Positions 41,831 to 50,991 are shown, counted from the first letter of the stretch. The stretch is 64,000 nt of DNA from Bacillota bacterium (GCA_023425025.1 JAFADG010000024.1:124001-188000), one strand, 5' to 3'. Numbers and translations are program-made. The notes: generated by a model from the sequence alone, not told the origin.

Positions 41831-42202
41831 ATGGATAACCTCAAGTTGACAAAGGGTCAGATGGAAGCCAAAATCAGCGAGGCTTTCAGCCGGTTTGAGA
41901 TCGAGTTCATGGGCAGGGGTCCGCGGCAGATCAAGACCTATATCCTGCAGGATATGATCATTGTCAGGATGCTGGGCTTTTTAAGCCCTTCGGAGAAAAA
42001 GCTCGCTGAAACGCCCCAGGGTGTGGAGCAGATCAAGAAGCTGCGCGCCATGCTGTTTGAAGGTGTTTTGGCGGATATCGAAGCCATGGTTCTCCCGATC
42101 ATTCATATGGACATCACAAGCATTCATTCCGATATCAGCACAAAGACAGGCGAAAAGATCATTTTGATCACTTTGGGCGGCAATCTGGAAGAACGCTTGT
42201 AA
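41831..42202 (+). CDS. DUF2294 family protein
   Basis: 123 residues, the length of DUF2294 proteins. The recognisable blocks are KGQMEAKISEAFSRFEIEFMGRGPRQIKTYILQDMIIVRMLGFLSPSEKKLAETPQG (N-terminal, with the GRGP loop) and IHMDITSIHSDISTKTGEKIILITLGGNLE (C-terminal). The GRGP-K and D-I-S-T-K-T segments are the conserved family marks. Function unknown; no membrane helix. ATG at 41831 follows GGGGGG. One promoter before it and a strong terminator after it. Confidence 0.88.
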   Translation: MDNLKLTKGQMEAKISEAFSRFEIEFMGRGPRQIKTYILQDMIIVRMLGFLSPSEKKLAETPQGVEQIKKLRAMLFEGVLADIEAMVLPIIHMDITSIHSDISTKTGEKIILITLGGNLEERL

Positions 42203-42248
42203 CCAAAAGGCAGACGGACCGAAGGGTCAATAAGGACCAGTCGAAAGT

Positions 42249-42300
42249 AAGCCGATACCTAAAAGCTCCGGCAGGAGTTTTGGGTGTCGGCTTTATTTTT
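42249..42300 (+). terminator. Intrinsic terminator after DUF2294, in the DUF4914 leader
   Basis: Long imperfect stem (42249-42269 with 42274-42293), GGCA loop, then TTATTTTT. It ends 16 bp before the DUF4914 ribosome site, so it may also act as an attenuator for that gene. Confidence 0.88.
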
Positions 42301-42329
42301 ATATTTTATTTATTAGGAGGGCATATTTC

Positions 42330-44195
42330 ATGGAAGCCGCATGGAACAGATTATCATTGCCCCAGGAACTGGTAAGCATTCTCAACAATGCACCGTATTT
42401 GATTATGCCTGAGACCCGGGAAGAAATTTTATCCCTGGCCATGGGCGGCAGAGGCGAAGGAAATTATGACGTGGCGTACGACGTGCCCGGCCTTGGCCAT
42501 TATGTCGAGGCGACGGTCACCAAATGCGCCAACGGCCTGGCCGTCAACTATTCCGATCCGTATATGCGCCGCCGGGACCCCGACTGCCTGGTGGTGGCGG
42601 ACGACTTGCCCACCGACAAACCCACGTACAGGGATTTGTACGGCAGCGACTTTGCCCCGCTGCGCAGCGACGTTTTTTCCTGGCTCCAGGACCAGCCGCT
42701 GCTGGTGCTCCCCTTTATGGCCGGCGGCGAGAGCCTGAACTGCCCTGCCCTTTTGGTCGGGCCGCAAAACGCCGCTTTCTTTGCCGGCGGCCTTGCGGAT
42801 CTGCAGGGCTTCATCCCCGCCTCCAAGCTGCCCAAGGATTTTGCGCCCAAGGCCGTCATCTATCTGGCTCCGCCGTACCGGCACACCCATTTTGACAAAA
42901 AGCAGATTGTGGTGCATCATCGCCTGCCGGGCCTGCATGAAATCTTCTCCTTCAACCTGTATCCGGGCCCCAGCGCCAAAAAGGGCGTGTACGGCGCGCT
43001 GATCCACATTGGCGAGCAGGAAGGCTGGATCACCCTCCATGGCTCCACCGTCAAGGTTGTGACCCCTTATGACAACAGCCTGATCATATTGCACGAGGGC
43101 GCCAGCGGCAGCGGCAAAAGCGAAATGATCGAGCAGATGCACCTGCAGCCCGACGGCCGCATTCTTTTGGCCACGAGCACGCTGACCAAGGAAAAGCTGT
43201 ACCTGGGCATCAAGGAAACCTGCGACCTGATGCCCGTCACCGACGACATGGCCCTGTGCCACGATTCCTATCAAAACGGCAACCGGCGGCTGGTGGTCAA
43301 GGATGCCGAAGCCGGCTGGTTCCTGCGTGTGAACCATATCAGCGAATATGGCACCGACCCGCAGCATGAGCGGCTTTGTGTTCATCCCAAACAACCCCTG
43401 ATTTTTTTGAACATGAAGGGCGTTCCAGGCGCCACCTGCCTGATTTGGGAGCACACCATGGATGAGCCCGGCAAGCCCTGCCCCAATCCCCGCGTCATCC
43501 TGCCCCGCAGCCATGTGCCCGGCATCGTCAGCGAGCCGGTGGAGGTGGATGTCCGCAGCTTTGGCGTGCGCACGCCGCCCTGCACCAAAAAGAAACCCAC
43601 TTACGGCATCATCGGCATGATGCACGCGCTGCCCCCGGCCCTGGCCTGGCTGTGGCGCCTGGTAGCGCCCAGGGGCCATAACAATCCCAGCATCACCGGT
43701 ACCACCGGCATGACCGGCGAAGGCGTGGGCTCCTATTGGCCCTTTGCCACCGGCCGCATGGTGGACCAGGCGAATTTGCTGCTTCGGCAGATCATCAAAA
43801 CCCCGTCCACCCGTTATGTGCTGATTCCCAACCAGCATATCGGCGCGTATGAAGTGGGCTTTATGGCCGAGTGGGTCACAAGGGAATACCTGGCCCGCCG
43901 CGGCTCGGTAAAATTCCGGCCTGATCAAATTGTTCCCGCCCGCTGCCCGCTTTTGGGGTATGCCCTGGATTCCTTAAAAATCGACGGCGAATATGTTCCC
44001 AAGGGCCTTTTGCAGACCGATCTGCAATTGGAGGTCGGCGAAGAAGCCTACGATGAAGGCGCGCGCCAATTGCAGGATTTTTTTGCGCAGGAACTGAAAC
44101 AGTTCCAAAGCGACGACCTGAGCCCCGAAGGCAAACGCATTATCGAATGCTTCTTTGACGGCGGCAAGGCGGAGGATTTCGAGCACATTTTTTAA
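42330..44195 (+). CDS. DUF4914 family protein (PEP-carboxykinase-like P-loop protein)
   Basis: 621 residues. A P-loop lies centrally at HEGASGSGKSEMIEQMHL (about residue 255-272), the arrangement of the HPr-kinase/PEPCK ATP-binding fold, and later blocks include MPVTDDMALCHDSY (metal-binding Asp pair) and TGTTGMTGEGVGSYWPFATGRMVDQANLL. This matches DUF4914, a family found in anaerobes and never assigned a reaction; a kinase or carboxykinase-like activity is the best guess. TAGGAGG precedes the ATG. Codon use as neighbours. Confidence 0.88.
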   Translation: MEAAWNRLSLPQELVSILNNAPYLIMPETREEILSLAMGGRGEGNYDVAYDVPGLGHYVEATVTKCANGLAVNYSDPYMRRRDPDCLVVADDLPTDKPTYRDLYGSDFAPLRSDVFSWLQDQPLLVLPFMAGGESLNCPALLVGPQNAAFFAGGLADLQGFIPASKLPKDFAPKAVIYLAPPYRHTHFDKKQIVVHHRLPGLHEIFSFNLYPGPSAKKGVYGALIHIGEQEGWITLHGSTVKVVTPYDNSLIILHEGASGSGKSEMIEQMHLQPDGRILLATSTLTKEKLYLGIKETCDLMPVTDDMALCHDSYQNGNRRLVVKDAEAGWFLRVNHISEYGTDPQHERLCVHPKQPLIFLNMKGVPGATCLIWEHTMDEPGKPCPNPRVILPRSHVPGIVSEPVEVDVRSFGVRTPPCTKKKPTYGIIGMMHALPPALAWLWRLVAPRGHNNPSITGTTGMTGEGVGSYWPFATGRMVDQANLLLRQIIKTPSTRYVLIPNQHIGAYEVGFMAEWVTREYLARRGSVKFRPDQIVPARCPLLGYALDSLKIDGEYVPKGLLQTDLQLEVGEEAYDEGARQLQDFFAQELKQFQSDDLSPEGKRIIECFFDGGKAEDFEHIF

Positions 44196-44233
44196 ATAAA
44201 ACACAGCCGCCTGTTCTTTTTACAACGCGCATT

Positions 44234-44273
44234 TGGCAGAAGTGTGGGTATAATATACCCATGGCTTCTGCCA
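44234..44273 (+). promoter_or_regulatory. Nested palindrome with -10 box upstream of gapN
   Basis: Outer arms TGGCAGAAG / CTTCTGCCA and inner arms TGGGTAT / ATACCCA almost share one centre, and TATAAT (44249-44254) is at that centre. Likely an operator covering the -10 region, 31 bp before the gapN start; no convincing -35 seen. Confidence 0.5.
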
Positions 44274-44303
44274 TAAGCTGCGATGGAAAGGCAGGCGACT
44301 TTT

Positions 44304-45764
44304 ATGTTCCGGAAATTATGCGGCGAGGGAAAGGCCTTTTGCAACCTGTATGACGGAGAATGGACAAAGGCTTCTTCCGAAGCCTTTATAGAAATACTCT
44401 CCCCGGTGGACGGCTCCCTGGTGGGCCGTGTTCCCGCCATGACCAAAGAAGATGTGGACAGGGCCATCGCCAACACCAAGGAGAACCTGCACGTGTGGGC
44501 CCAAACGCCCATCCATGAGCGCGCCCAGGTGTTCTATCGGGCGGCGGAGCTTTTGGAAAAGAACGTGCAGGAGATTGCCAGCGTTCTGACCATGGAAATC
44601 GCCAAGGATGAGAAATCCTCCGTCTCCGAAGTCAGGCGTACGGCCGACTTTTTGCGCTACACCGCGGACGTGGGCAAGAGCATGGCCGGCGAGGCCATCA
44701 GCGGCGATAACTTTCCCGGCGGCAGCAAAAACAAGATTTCCTATGTCAGCCGGGTGCCGCTGGGCACGGTGCTGGCCATCTCCCCGTTCAACTACCCCAT
44801 CAACCTGTCTGTATCCAAGGTAGCTCCCGCTTTGATCGGCGGCAACGCCGTGCTGCTAAAGCCCGCCACCCAGGGCGCCGTCAGCGCGCTGTACCTGGCC
44901 CAGGTGTTCCAGGAGGCGGGGCTGCCCAAGGGCATACTCAATACCATTACTGGCCGGGGCAGCGACATCGGCGATTATATCGTCACGCATCCGGGCATCA
45001 ACTTCATCAATTTCACCGGCAGCACGGAGGTGGGCCGGCACATTGCCAAGCTGGCGGGCATGGTGCCCCTGATGCTGGAGTTGGGCGGAAAGGATGCCGC
45101 CATCGTCCTTCCAGACGCGGACCTTGATTTCGCGGCGGAAAACATTGTGTCCGGCGCGTATTCCTATTCCGGGCAGCGCTGCACGGCGGTCAAGCGCATC
45201 CTGGCGGAAGACAGCGTGGCGGATCAACTGGTACCCAAGCTCTTAAGCCGCATCCATAAACTGAAGGTGGGCGACCCCCGCGAAAGCGCCGTGATCGTGC
45301 CCCTCATCAATACAAAGGCCGCCGATTTTGTCATGGATCTCATCGGCGACGCGATTGCAAAAGGGGCGAAGGTATTGACCGGCGGCGGCAGGGAGGGAGA
45401 CCTGATCGCGCCCACGCTGATCGATTACGTCACTACCGACATGCGCCTGGCCTGGGAAGAACCCTTCGGTCCGGTGCTGCCGATCCTGCGCGTCAAAGAC
45501 ATCAATGAAGCCATCGATATCGCCAACCGCTCGGAATACGGGCTGCAATCCTCGGTGTTCACCAACAACATCCACGACGCCTTCTTCATCGCCAACCAAT
45601 TGGAGGTGGGCACCGTGCAGATCAACAACAAGACGGAGCGCGGCCCCGACCACTTCCCCTTCCTGGGCGTCAAGGCCTCCGGCATGGGCACCCAGGGCGT
45701 GAAATATTCCATCGAGGCCATGACGCGGCCCAAGGCCGTGGTATTCAACCTGGAAGCCAAATGA
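44304..45764 (+). CDS. gapN: NADP-dependent non-phosphorylating glyceraldehyde-3-phosphate dehydrogenase
   Basis: 486 residues, aldehyde dehydrogenase fold. It oxidises glyceraldehyde-3-phosphate directly to 3-phosphoglycerate and makes NADPH, skipping ATP formation. Catalytic Cys in YSGQRCTAVKRIL and Glu in LMLELGGKDAAIV, nucleotide fold at GSTEVGRHI; YSGQRCTAVKR and INNKTERGPDHFPFLGVKASG are characteristic of GapN rather than general ALDHs. ATG at 44304 follows AAAGGCAGG; a further ATG seven codons upstream has no site. Confidence 0.95.
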   Translation: MFRKLCGEGKAFCNLYDGEWTKASSEAFIEILSPVDGSLVGRVPAMTKEDVDRAIANTKENLHVWAQTPIHERAQVFYRAAELLEKNVQEIASVLTMEIAKDEKSSVSEVRRTADFLRYTADVGKSMAGEAISGDNFPGGSKNKISYVSRVPLGTVLAISPFNYPINLSVSKVAPALIGGNAVLLKPATQGAVSALYLAQVFQEAGLPKGILNTITGRGSDIGDYIVTHPGINFINFTGSTEVGRHIAKLAGMVPLMLELGGKDAAIVLPDADLDFAAENIVSGAYSYSGQRCTAVKRILAEDSVADQLVPKLLSRIHKLKVGDPRESAVIVPLINTKAADFVMDLIGDAIAKGAKVLTGGGREGDLIAPTLIDYVTTDMRLAWEEPFGPVLPILRVKDINEAIDIANRSEYGLQSSVFTNNIHDAFFIANQLEVGTVQINNKTERGPDHFPFLGVKASGMGTQGVKYSIEAMTRPKAVVFNLEAK

Positions 45765-45782
45765 AGCTTTATCCCCTGACAC

Positions 45783-45817
45783 AAACGCTCCCGTCGGCTT
45801 TGTCAACGGGAGCGTTT
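45783..45817. terminator. Bidirectional terminator between gapN and the NYN gene
   Basis: Perfect 12-bp stem AAACGCTCCCGT / ACGGGAGCGTTT with an 11-nt loop, A-rich on one side and T-rich on the other. Confidence 0.85.
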
Positions 45818-45820
45818 ATA

Positions 45821-46396
45821 TTACACCGGATACAATTCCTCCACCGACATATCGGCGATGATTTCCGGCAGACTGGCATCCTCCTGCAGTTCCCGGGGGA
45901 GGACGGTAAGCTTCACGGCCTCTTCAATGGTGGTAATGTCCAGGTAATGCATGCCGGCCACGGCCAGTATCTCCCTGGCCACCGTAGACCTATGGGCCAC
46001 CACCATAAACCGCTTGCCCCGGGCCCGAAGCTGCTGCAAGGCGCGCTCAAAATCGCCGTCGCCGCTGAAGAGAACCGCCATGTCGTAGTTGTCGATGGTG
46101 TTGAACATGTCCAGCACGATTTCCACGTCCAGGTTACCCTTCTTTTTCGTTTCATCCCCGTTGTGGATTTCCTTCAGGGGCTTGGACACGATGGTATACC
46201 CCATCAGCGGCAGCATCTGCACGAAACGGTTCTGGGAGACGACGTTGTAATCGATGGCCGTATAATAATAGGCGTCCACCACCTCGCCCATGGTACGGAA
46301 ATAGTCCAGGAATTTTTTCAGATCGATGTTCCAGCCAAGGTGCCTGCGCTGGGTGCGGTATACGTTGCCCCCATCCACAAAAATCGAGATCCTCAT
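45821..46396 (-). CDS. NYN domain ribonuclease-like protein (LabA/DUF88)
   Basis: 191 residues. The PIN-like NYN fold shows ISIFVDGGNVYRTQRR (first Asp), KKKGNLDVEIVLDMFNT and MAVLFSGDGDFERALQQLRARGK, where the Asp residues form the metal site of LabA/DUF88 nucleases. It ends with a helical tail EELYPV. ATG at 46396 follows AAGGAGG, 34 bp after the GH105 stop, so it may be cotranscribed with the glycan operon; why a nuclease would be there is unclear. Confidence 0.9.
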   Translation of the reverse strand: MRISIFVDGGNVYRTQRRHLGWNIDLKKFLDYFRTMGEVVDAYYYTAIDYNVVSQNRFVQMLPLMGYTIVSKPLKEIHNGDETKKKGNLDVEIVLDMFNTIDNYDMAVLFSGDGDFERALQQLRARGKRFMVVAHRSTVAREILAVAGMHYLDITTIEEAVKLTVLPRELQEDASLPEIIADMSVEELYPV

Positions 46397-46430
46397 CTGC
46401 CGCGCCTCCTTATTAAAAGTCCGGTCGGTG

Positions 46431-47483
46431 TCATTTGTCCTGTACAGATAGCCTGTCAAATTCCATGGCCGCAAATACCGCCGCCGCCACGCCGTAGGGA
46501 TAATTCTTCCCGAGCGGCGTGTATTTGTATCCCAGGTACGGGAAGATGTGCACCGGTATGGTCGGCGCGCTGATCTCCTGCATGAAAACACCTTGTTCCG
46601 TTTCCTCGATACCGCCCATCACCGCACGGAAGGCATCCAGCCCCGGCCGCAAATAGGTTTCGTCCAGGTATCCGCGCCGCACCCCGTGCAAAAGCCCCGC
46701 CGCGATCAGCGCCGTGGCGGAAAGCTCCCGGTAGAGCCGGCTTTTGAGCACCGTGGAAAAGCTGCCGTCGGACCGCTGGCAGGTGATGACCGCCTTTGCC
46801 GTGCGCCGGAATATTTCCAGTATCTCCGCCCGTTTTTCATGGTCGGGGCCGATATAATCCAGTATCATGGGCAGCGCGCACACCACCCAGCCGTTGCCCC
46901 GGGCCCAGTAGACTTCGCCTTTGGGATGGGGCCGTTTGAATTTCGTCCAATAGCTGTGCCGCCACAGCCCCGTCTTTTCATCCTGCATATAACGGCTGTA
47001 GATGGCCGGCTGGCCGGCCGCGTACTGAAGCAAATCCCACTCCCCCGTCTCCGCGCCGTATCGGGCGGGAAAGACGCTGAACATCATCAGGCTGTCCACC
47101 CAGATGGATTTGGGATAAAACTTTCCGGCGATATTCTTGCCCAAATGGTTCACCGCGCCGTCTATCAGCCGCGGCTCATTTTTGATGTAGCCCAGCACCT
47201 TGTCCGTCAGCTTTTTGTAGTCCTCATTCTTTTTCTGCATGGCGTAGGTGATCAGCGCCGGCGCGCAGGTGTCGGCGCATACCACCCTGGGTTCGTGCAC
47301 CATATAGTAATCGCAAAAGCCTGTCAAAAAAGACGTGTACTCTTCCGTGCCCAAATAATCATCCAGCTCGGAGAGGGCATAACCCAGCAGCGCCTCGCCC
47401 CACATCCAGCGCATTTTCGGTTCCCTGGTTTTCACCATGGTATCGCAAAGGCGCCTGATTTTTGTAAGTTCCGCCGTCGCCAT
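46431..47483 (-). CDS. Glycoside hydrolase family 105 (unsaturated rhamnogalacturonyl/glucuronyl hydrolase)
   Basis: 350 residues, (alpha/alpha)6-barrel. The active-site Asp is in FPARYGAETGEWDL/VDSLMMFSVFPAR and the second Asp/His region in RGNGWVVCALPMIL, with HPKGEVYWARGNGWV typical of YteR/RhiN. It removes the unsaturated uronic acid left by a polysaccharide lyase. ATG at 47483 follows AAGGGG. Third gene of the GPH-transporter operon, so it acts in the cytoplasm on imported oligosaccharides. Confidence 0.92.
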   Translation of the reverse strand: MATAELTKIRRLCDTMVKTREPKMRWMWGEALLGYALSELDDYLGTEEYTSFLTGFCDYYMVHEPRVVCADTCAPALITYAMQKKNEDYKKLTDKVLGYIKNEPRLIDGAVNHLGKNIAGKFYPKSIWVDSLMMFSVFPARYGAETGEWDLLQYAAGQPAIYSRYMQDEKTGLWRHSYWTKFKRPHPKGEVYWARGNGWVVCALPMILDYIGPDHEKRAEILEIFRRTAKAVITCQRSDGSFSTVLKSRLYRELSATALIAAGLLHGVRRGYLDETYLRPGLDAFRAVMGGIEETEQGVFMQEISAPTIPVHIFPYLGYKYTPLGKNYPYGVAAAVFAAMEFDRLSVQDK

Positions 47484-47496
47484 AGCCACGCCCCTT

Positions 47497-49365
47497 TCAA
47501 ATGCCATCGCCCGTTCGTATCCCGGCCGCAAGATTCAGCCTTAACTGACAGCCGCCCGCCGCAAGGTAGTATTCCTCAGGGTCCCGCTCCACGCGGCCGA
47601 AAGGACACTCGAGGCGGGGATAATCTGTATTTTGCAGCCGGCCCTTCACATCGAACGGCCCTTTGTATGCGATGGACCAATAATCCTCCGAATCCCCGTT
47701 GTCAAGCAGCGCGAGCTCCAGGTTCACTTTTCCAAGCTCGTACAACCGCATCCGCTCTTCAAAGGCGTCGAGGCCGGGAAATGTACCCGTATCCCCCATC
47801 ACCGCGGCCCAGCCGGTTTCCGCACCGCGCTGGATCAGCTCGTCATCGCCTTTTTCCTCCAGGGGATGCAGAGAAAACAGGGCGATATATCCCTCCTCTT
47901 TTCTGCCAATATACAGCCGGTCATGCACCCTTTTCACCTGGTCGAACTTCGCTTTGGGAAAATAGGCGTGGGTATACAGCTGCCTTTCCTTTTCCATCAG
48001 GCCCTTGCGCGCGTTCAGCTTATACCACACCAGGCACACGTTTTTGTGCTGGGCGGCATCGGGATGTATGCCATTGCCCACCCAGTAGGAGGGGGAGAAA
48101 TTGCGGGCGTTGTCCTCAAAAAAAGCCGCCCCCGGATGGGTAGTGAACACCGTCACTCCCCCATTGAGGGTGGCCTGCCAAATATGCTGCTGGTCGCCAA
48201 ACTCCCCGGCGTGGTGCCGCTGGGCGGTGGACAGCATGTAATCCTTTGTTTTGTAGGTATAGGTGTTGGCCCGCTGAATGGCGATGCCCTGGGTCACGGG
48301 ATTCAAAAGCTTCACCAGCGCCGGCAGCACGCTCAGCCTGCGCAGAACAGGCTTGTCCAGCACCTTCAAATCCTTCAAGAAGTCATTGCTGCGAAGCTTA
48401 TACAGCCGGAACATTTTCATCGTCATGTTCACGGATTCGGGGTTGGTGAAGGCCTCCATGGCCCACAAATACCGGCCCATGTCTTCAACCGTTCGGCATC
48501 CCTTGAATTTTCCCCGGATTTCGCAAAGGTCCAGGCCCATGGAGTCCTTGATCTCCAACGGTCCCTGACGGCGGGCAATCTCATGGACCACCCTTGGCAG
48601 GCGGTAGTTTTGATTGAGGATGAACTCCGCCGACAGGCGGGTATAGTCATAGGCCTTCACAAGATCAAAGCCAAAGGCCTTGTCCATGATTTCCAGCACA
48701 TCCTGCCGGCCGGGGTCCCTTTTCTGCGCCTCGTAGCAGCGGCCGGAGGCGGCGCAGAAATAGCCATGAAAATTGTGCAGCGCCATATCCAGCAGGATCA
48801 GGTCCAGCAGCATGGAAGCCTGAAGGCGGATGTCTTCTTCTTTGGCAAAGTCAATCAGTAACGAAAGCGGCGCGATATCCTCTTCATAGTAGGTGTTGGA
48901 GTGGAACTCGCTGAAGCCGAACTGAAACCTGCGCCGGCACCAGTTTTGAATGACAGGCTTTGCCTTTTCAAAGTGCATTTGTCCTGTCATGCCGCTGTTT
49001 TCAAACACATCTTCCGGATACAGTTGCCCCGCCAGGTATTCACATGCCGCGAACAGCAGCTGATGGTTTTCGGACCAATAGCACATGCTGTCTTCGCCGG
49101 GCTCGTCCATCCAATACTTGAAGCCCAAAACGGTTTTTTTCATCGCGGCGAGCACCTTCGCGGACACCTGCCCGGCATAGGCATGCAGCGTGCGCAATAT
49201 GCAGACCATGCGAAAATCCGCGCAATCGTACCGGGTATGGATGAAATCCAAAATCTCGAAAATTTGGTCCTCATCCGCCGCCTCGCCCCGCGCCAGCTTT
49301 TCGATATCCGCAAAGCATTTATGGTTCATTTTCAGGCTCATGGGGATATCCAGGCTTTTCTCCAT
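47497..49365 (-). CDS. Unrecognised protein of the glycan operon (putative polysaccharide lyase)
   Basis: 622 residues, no signal peptide or membrane helix. The N-terminal 250-300 residues are helix-rich, like an alpha toroid, with polar motifs MCYWSENHQLLFAACEYL, GFSEFHSNTYYEEDIAPL and LHNFHGYF; the C-terminal half is strand-rich with GVTVFTTHPGA and NFSPSYWVGNGIHPDAAQHKN. This toroid plus beta-sandwich build and the Asn/His/Tyr-rich motifs recall polysaccharide lyases (for example heparinase II/III or PL8-like) but I recognise no family. Lies between the transporter and GH105, as a cytoplasmic lyase or hydrolase of the imported oligosaccharide. ATG at 49365 follows GGAGGAAGG. Confidence 0.82.
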   Translation of the reverse strand: MEKSLDIPMSLKMNHKCFADIEKLARGEAADEDQIFEILDFIHTRYDCADFRMVCILRTLHAYAGQVSAKVLAAMKKTVLGFKYWMDEPGEDSMCYWSENHQLLFAACEYLAGQLYPEDVFENSGMTGQMHFEKAKPVIQNWCRRRFQFGFSEFHSNTYYEEDIAPLSLLIDFAKEEDIRLQASMLLDLILLDMALHNFHGYFCAASGRCYEAQKRDPGRQDVLEIMDKAFGFDLVKAYDYTRLSAEFILNQNYRLPRVVHEIARRQGPLEIKDSMGLDLCEIRGKFKGCRTVEDMGRYLWAMEAFTNPESVNMTMKMFRLYKLRSNDFLKDLKVLDKPVLRRLSVLPALVKLLNPVTQGIAIQRANTYTYKTKDYMLSTAQRHHAGEFGDQQHIWQATLNGGVTVFTTHPGAAFFEDNARNFSPSYWVGNGIHPDAAQHKNVCLVWYKLNARKGLMEKERQLYTHAYFPKAKFDQVKRVHDRLYIGRKEEGYIALFSLHPLEEKGDDELIQRGAETGWAAVMGDTGTFPGLDAFEERMRLYELGKVNLELALLDNGDSEDYWSIAYKGPFDVKGRLQNTDYPRLECPFGRVERDPEEYYLAAGGCQLRLNLAAGIRTGDGI

Positions 49366-49382
49366 ACCTTCCTCCATGGCAA

Positions 49383-50819
49383 TTATGAGATAAATTCCGC
49401 TTTCAGCCGCTCGTATTCCGCCCGCTCCACTTCATCCAGCGAGTCCTCGCCGGCGTCCCGCAGCCTGTCATTATAATATTTCACCCGCCGGCTCACTTCC
49501 GGTGTCAGGCGGAAGCCCTTTGCCTTGAACCACGCGAACCCCATCAGCAAAAGGAAGGGCAGGAAGATGACCAGCCGGATGCCTAAAATGGCGGAACCGG
49601 GCTGCGGGGGCATGGGCGCTTCGTCGGTCGGCGTCACAAAACCGGTGATGGAAAGCATGTTTCCAATCAGAAAGGTGGCTACCGCGGTACTGATGGTGCG
49701 GATAAACGCCATCATGCCGCTTAGCGAACCGGTAATACGTTCCTTCAGCCCCATTTCCGCCATATCCGCCACATCGGGGAACATGATCCAGCTCATGGTT
49801 TGGGCTCCGGCAAAACCCAGCGCCGTCAAGGCCGTCAGGCCGTATACGCCCATTTCCGGCCATCCGGCGGGGTACAGGGCGATGCACAGGGAGCCCAATA
49901 TCGCCGCAGGGATCCCCAGCCGGTAAATCCTTGTCTTGCTGACCCTGTCCACCCATCTGCCGATCAGCGGGAACAGCAAAAGCTGGATACCAAGGAATAT
50001 ACCCAAAAATACGGTAGTGCTCATCCCCTGTACCACATAAAGCGCATAATACATGGTCACCGCCGCCACGATGTCCAGCGTGACAGCCTGTGCCAGGTAC
50101 AGCAGCAGCAGCTTCCGAAAAGCCTTCACCTCAAAGGGCCTTAAAAGCGCTTCCAGGGATACGCTGACACGGCGGTCCTCATAGGGCACACGCTCCCGGC
50201 CGAACATGCCGATCAGGATCAGGGGTATGGCAAACACGGCGCCAAAGCCAAACACCAGGATAAAGTACGTATCGGTGAAGGGCGCGCCTGTTTTGATGCC
50301 GTCTTCAAACAGCATGGAAGGGAGCAGCGTACATAGTGCGGTGGCGGCCAGCGAAATCACAAGCCGCAGGACGTTAATCCGGTTGCATTCGCTAAAATCG
50401 GCTGTGAGCTCCGTACTCATGGAACTGTATGGCACCGCTATGATGGAAGCCACCGTATTATAAATCAGATACGCGGCGGTCACATACACCGCCTTGCCCA
50501 ACTGGGAGGAAAAGTCCACCGGCAGCCACAAAAGCGCCATGGCTGGAATGAGCAATATGCCGCCGGTCAATATATAGGGGCGCCGGCGGCCCAGCTTGGT
50601 GCGGGTGTTGTCGGTCATTACGCCAAGAAACGGATCAAACACCGCATCCCACACCTTGGATATGAGCATAACCAGGCCGGCCAGCGCCGGCTCGATGCGC
50701 AGCACGTTTGTCAGATAAATCAAAAACAAAACGGATAGTATCGACTGGCCTCCGCCGCCAAAGATATCCCCCGCCGCGAACAACAATCTTTCCCCGAAGG
50801 CAAGTTTCCGCTTTTCCAT
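49383..50819 (-). CDS. GPH-family sugar:cation symporter (MelB-like)
   Basis: 478 residues, twelve helices of the glycoside-pentoside-hexuronide family: KLAFGERLLFAAGDIFGG, VWDAVFDPFLGVMTDNTRTKLGRRRPYILTGG (the GPH signature), and LTALGFAGAQTMSWIMFPDVADMAE. It probably takes up an unsaturated or glucuronidated oligosaccharide with Na+ or H+. ATG at 50819 is supported by the promoter 50868-50896. First gene of the operon. Confidence 0.94.
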   Translation of the reverse strand: MEKRKLAFGERLLFAAGDIFGGGGQSILSVLFLIYLTNVLRIEPALAGLVMLISKVWDAVFDPFLGVMTDNTRTKLGRRRPYILTGGILLIPAMALLWLPVDFSSQLGKAVYVTAAYLIYNTVASIIAVPYSSMSTELTADFSECNRINVLRLVISLAATALCTLLPSMLFEDGIKTGAPFTDTYFILVFGFGAVFAIPLILIGMFGRERVPYEDRRVSVSLEALLRPFEVKAFRKLLLLYLAQAVTLDIVAAVTMYYALYVVQGMSTTVFLGIFLGIQLLLFPLIGRWVDRVSKTRIYRLGIPAAILGSLCIALYPAGWPEMGVYGLTALTALGFAGAQTMSWIMFPDVADMAEMGLKERITGSLSGMMAFIRTISTAVATFLIGNMLSITGFVTPTDEAPMPPQPGSAILGIRLVIFLPFLLLMGFAWFKAKGFRLTPEVSRRVKYYNDRLRDAGEDSLDEVERAEYERLKAEFIS

Positions 50820-50867
50820 GGGACCACCGTGCCCTTCGCTTTTGCATTTCGATTCCTGTCTGCTTTC

Positions 50868-50896
50868 ATTATAAAGCCGGAAGCGGATGTTGTCCA
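50868..50896 (-). promoter_or_regulatory. Promoter of the glycan (GPH-GH105) operon
   Basis: Minus strand TGGACA, 17-bp spacer, TATAAT, 49 bp before the ATG at 50819. Confidence 0.8.
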
Positions 50897-50935
50897 CACG
50901 GACGGCTGCGTTTATTCCGCTGATATTTCAGCAAC

Positions 50936-50965
50936 GAAAAAGCTCCAAGCGGTTCCGCTTGAAGC
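50936..50965 (-). terminator. Terminator of the EAL protein gene
   Basis: Minus strand GCTTCAAGCGG-AA-CCGCTTGGAGC followed by TTTTTC, 26 bp after the stop. Confidence 0.85.
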
Positions 50966-50991
50966 AATGCATATGGCCCGTCCGTCAAGGC

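Noticed and set aside
42429..43928. 499-codon open frame opposite the DUF4914 gene
   Set aside because: Wholly antisense to a gene with recognisable motifs; no ribosome site.
46548..48143. 531-codon open frame opposite GH105 and the 622-residue gene
   Set aside because: Antisense shadow, Arg/Pro/His-rich, crosses the boundary of two real genes.
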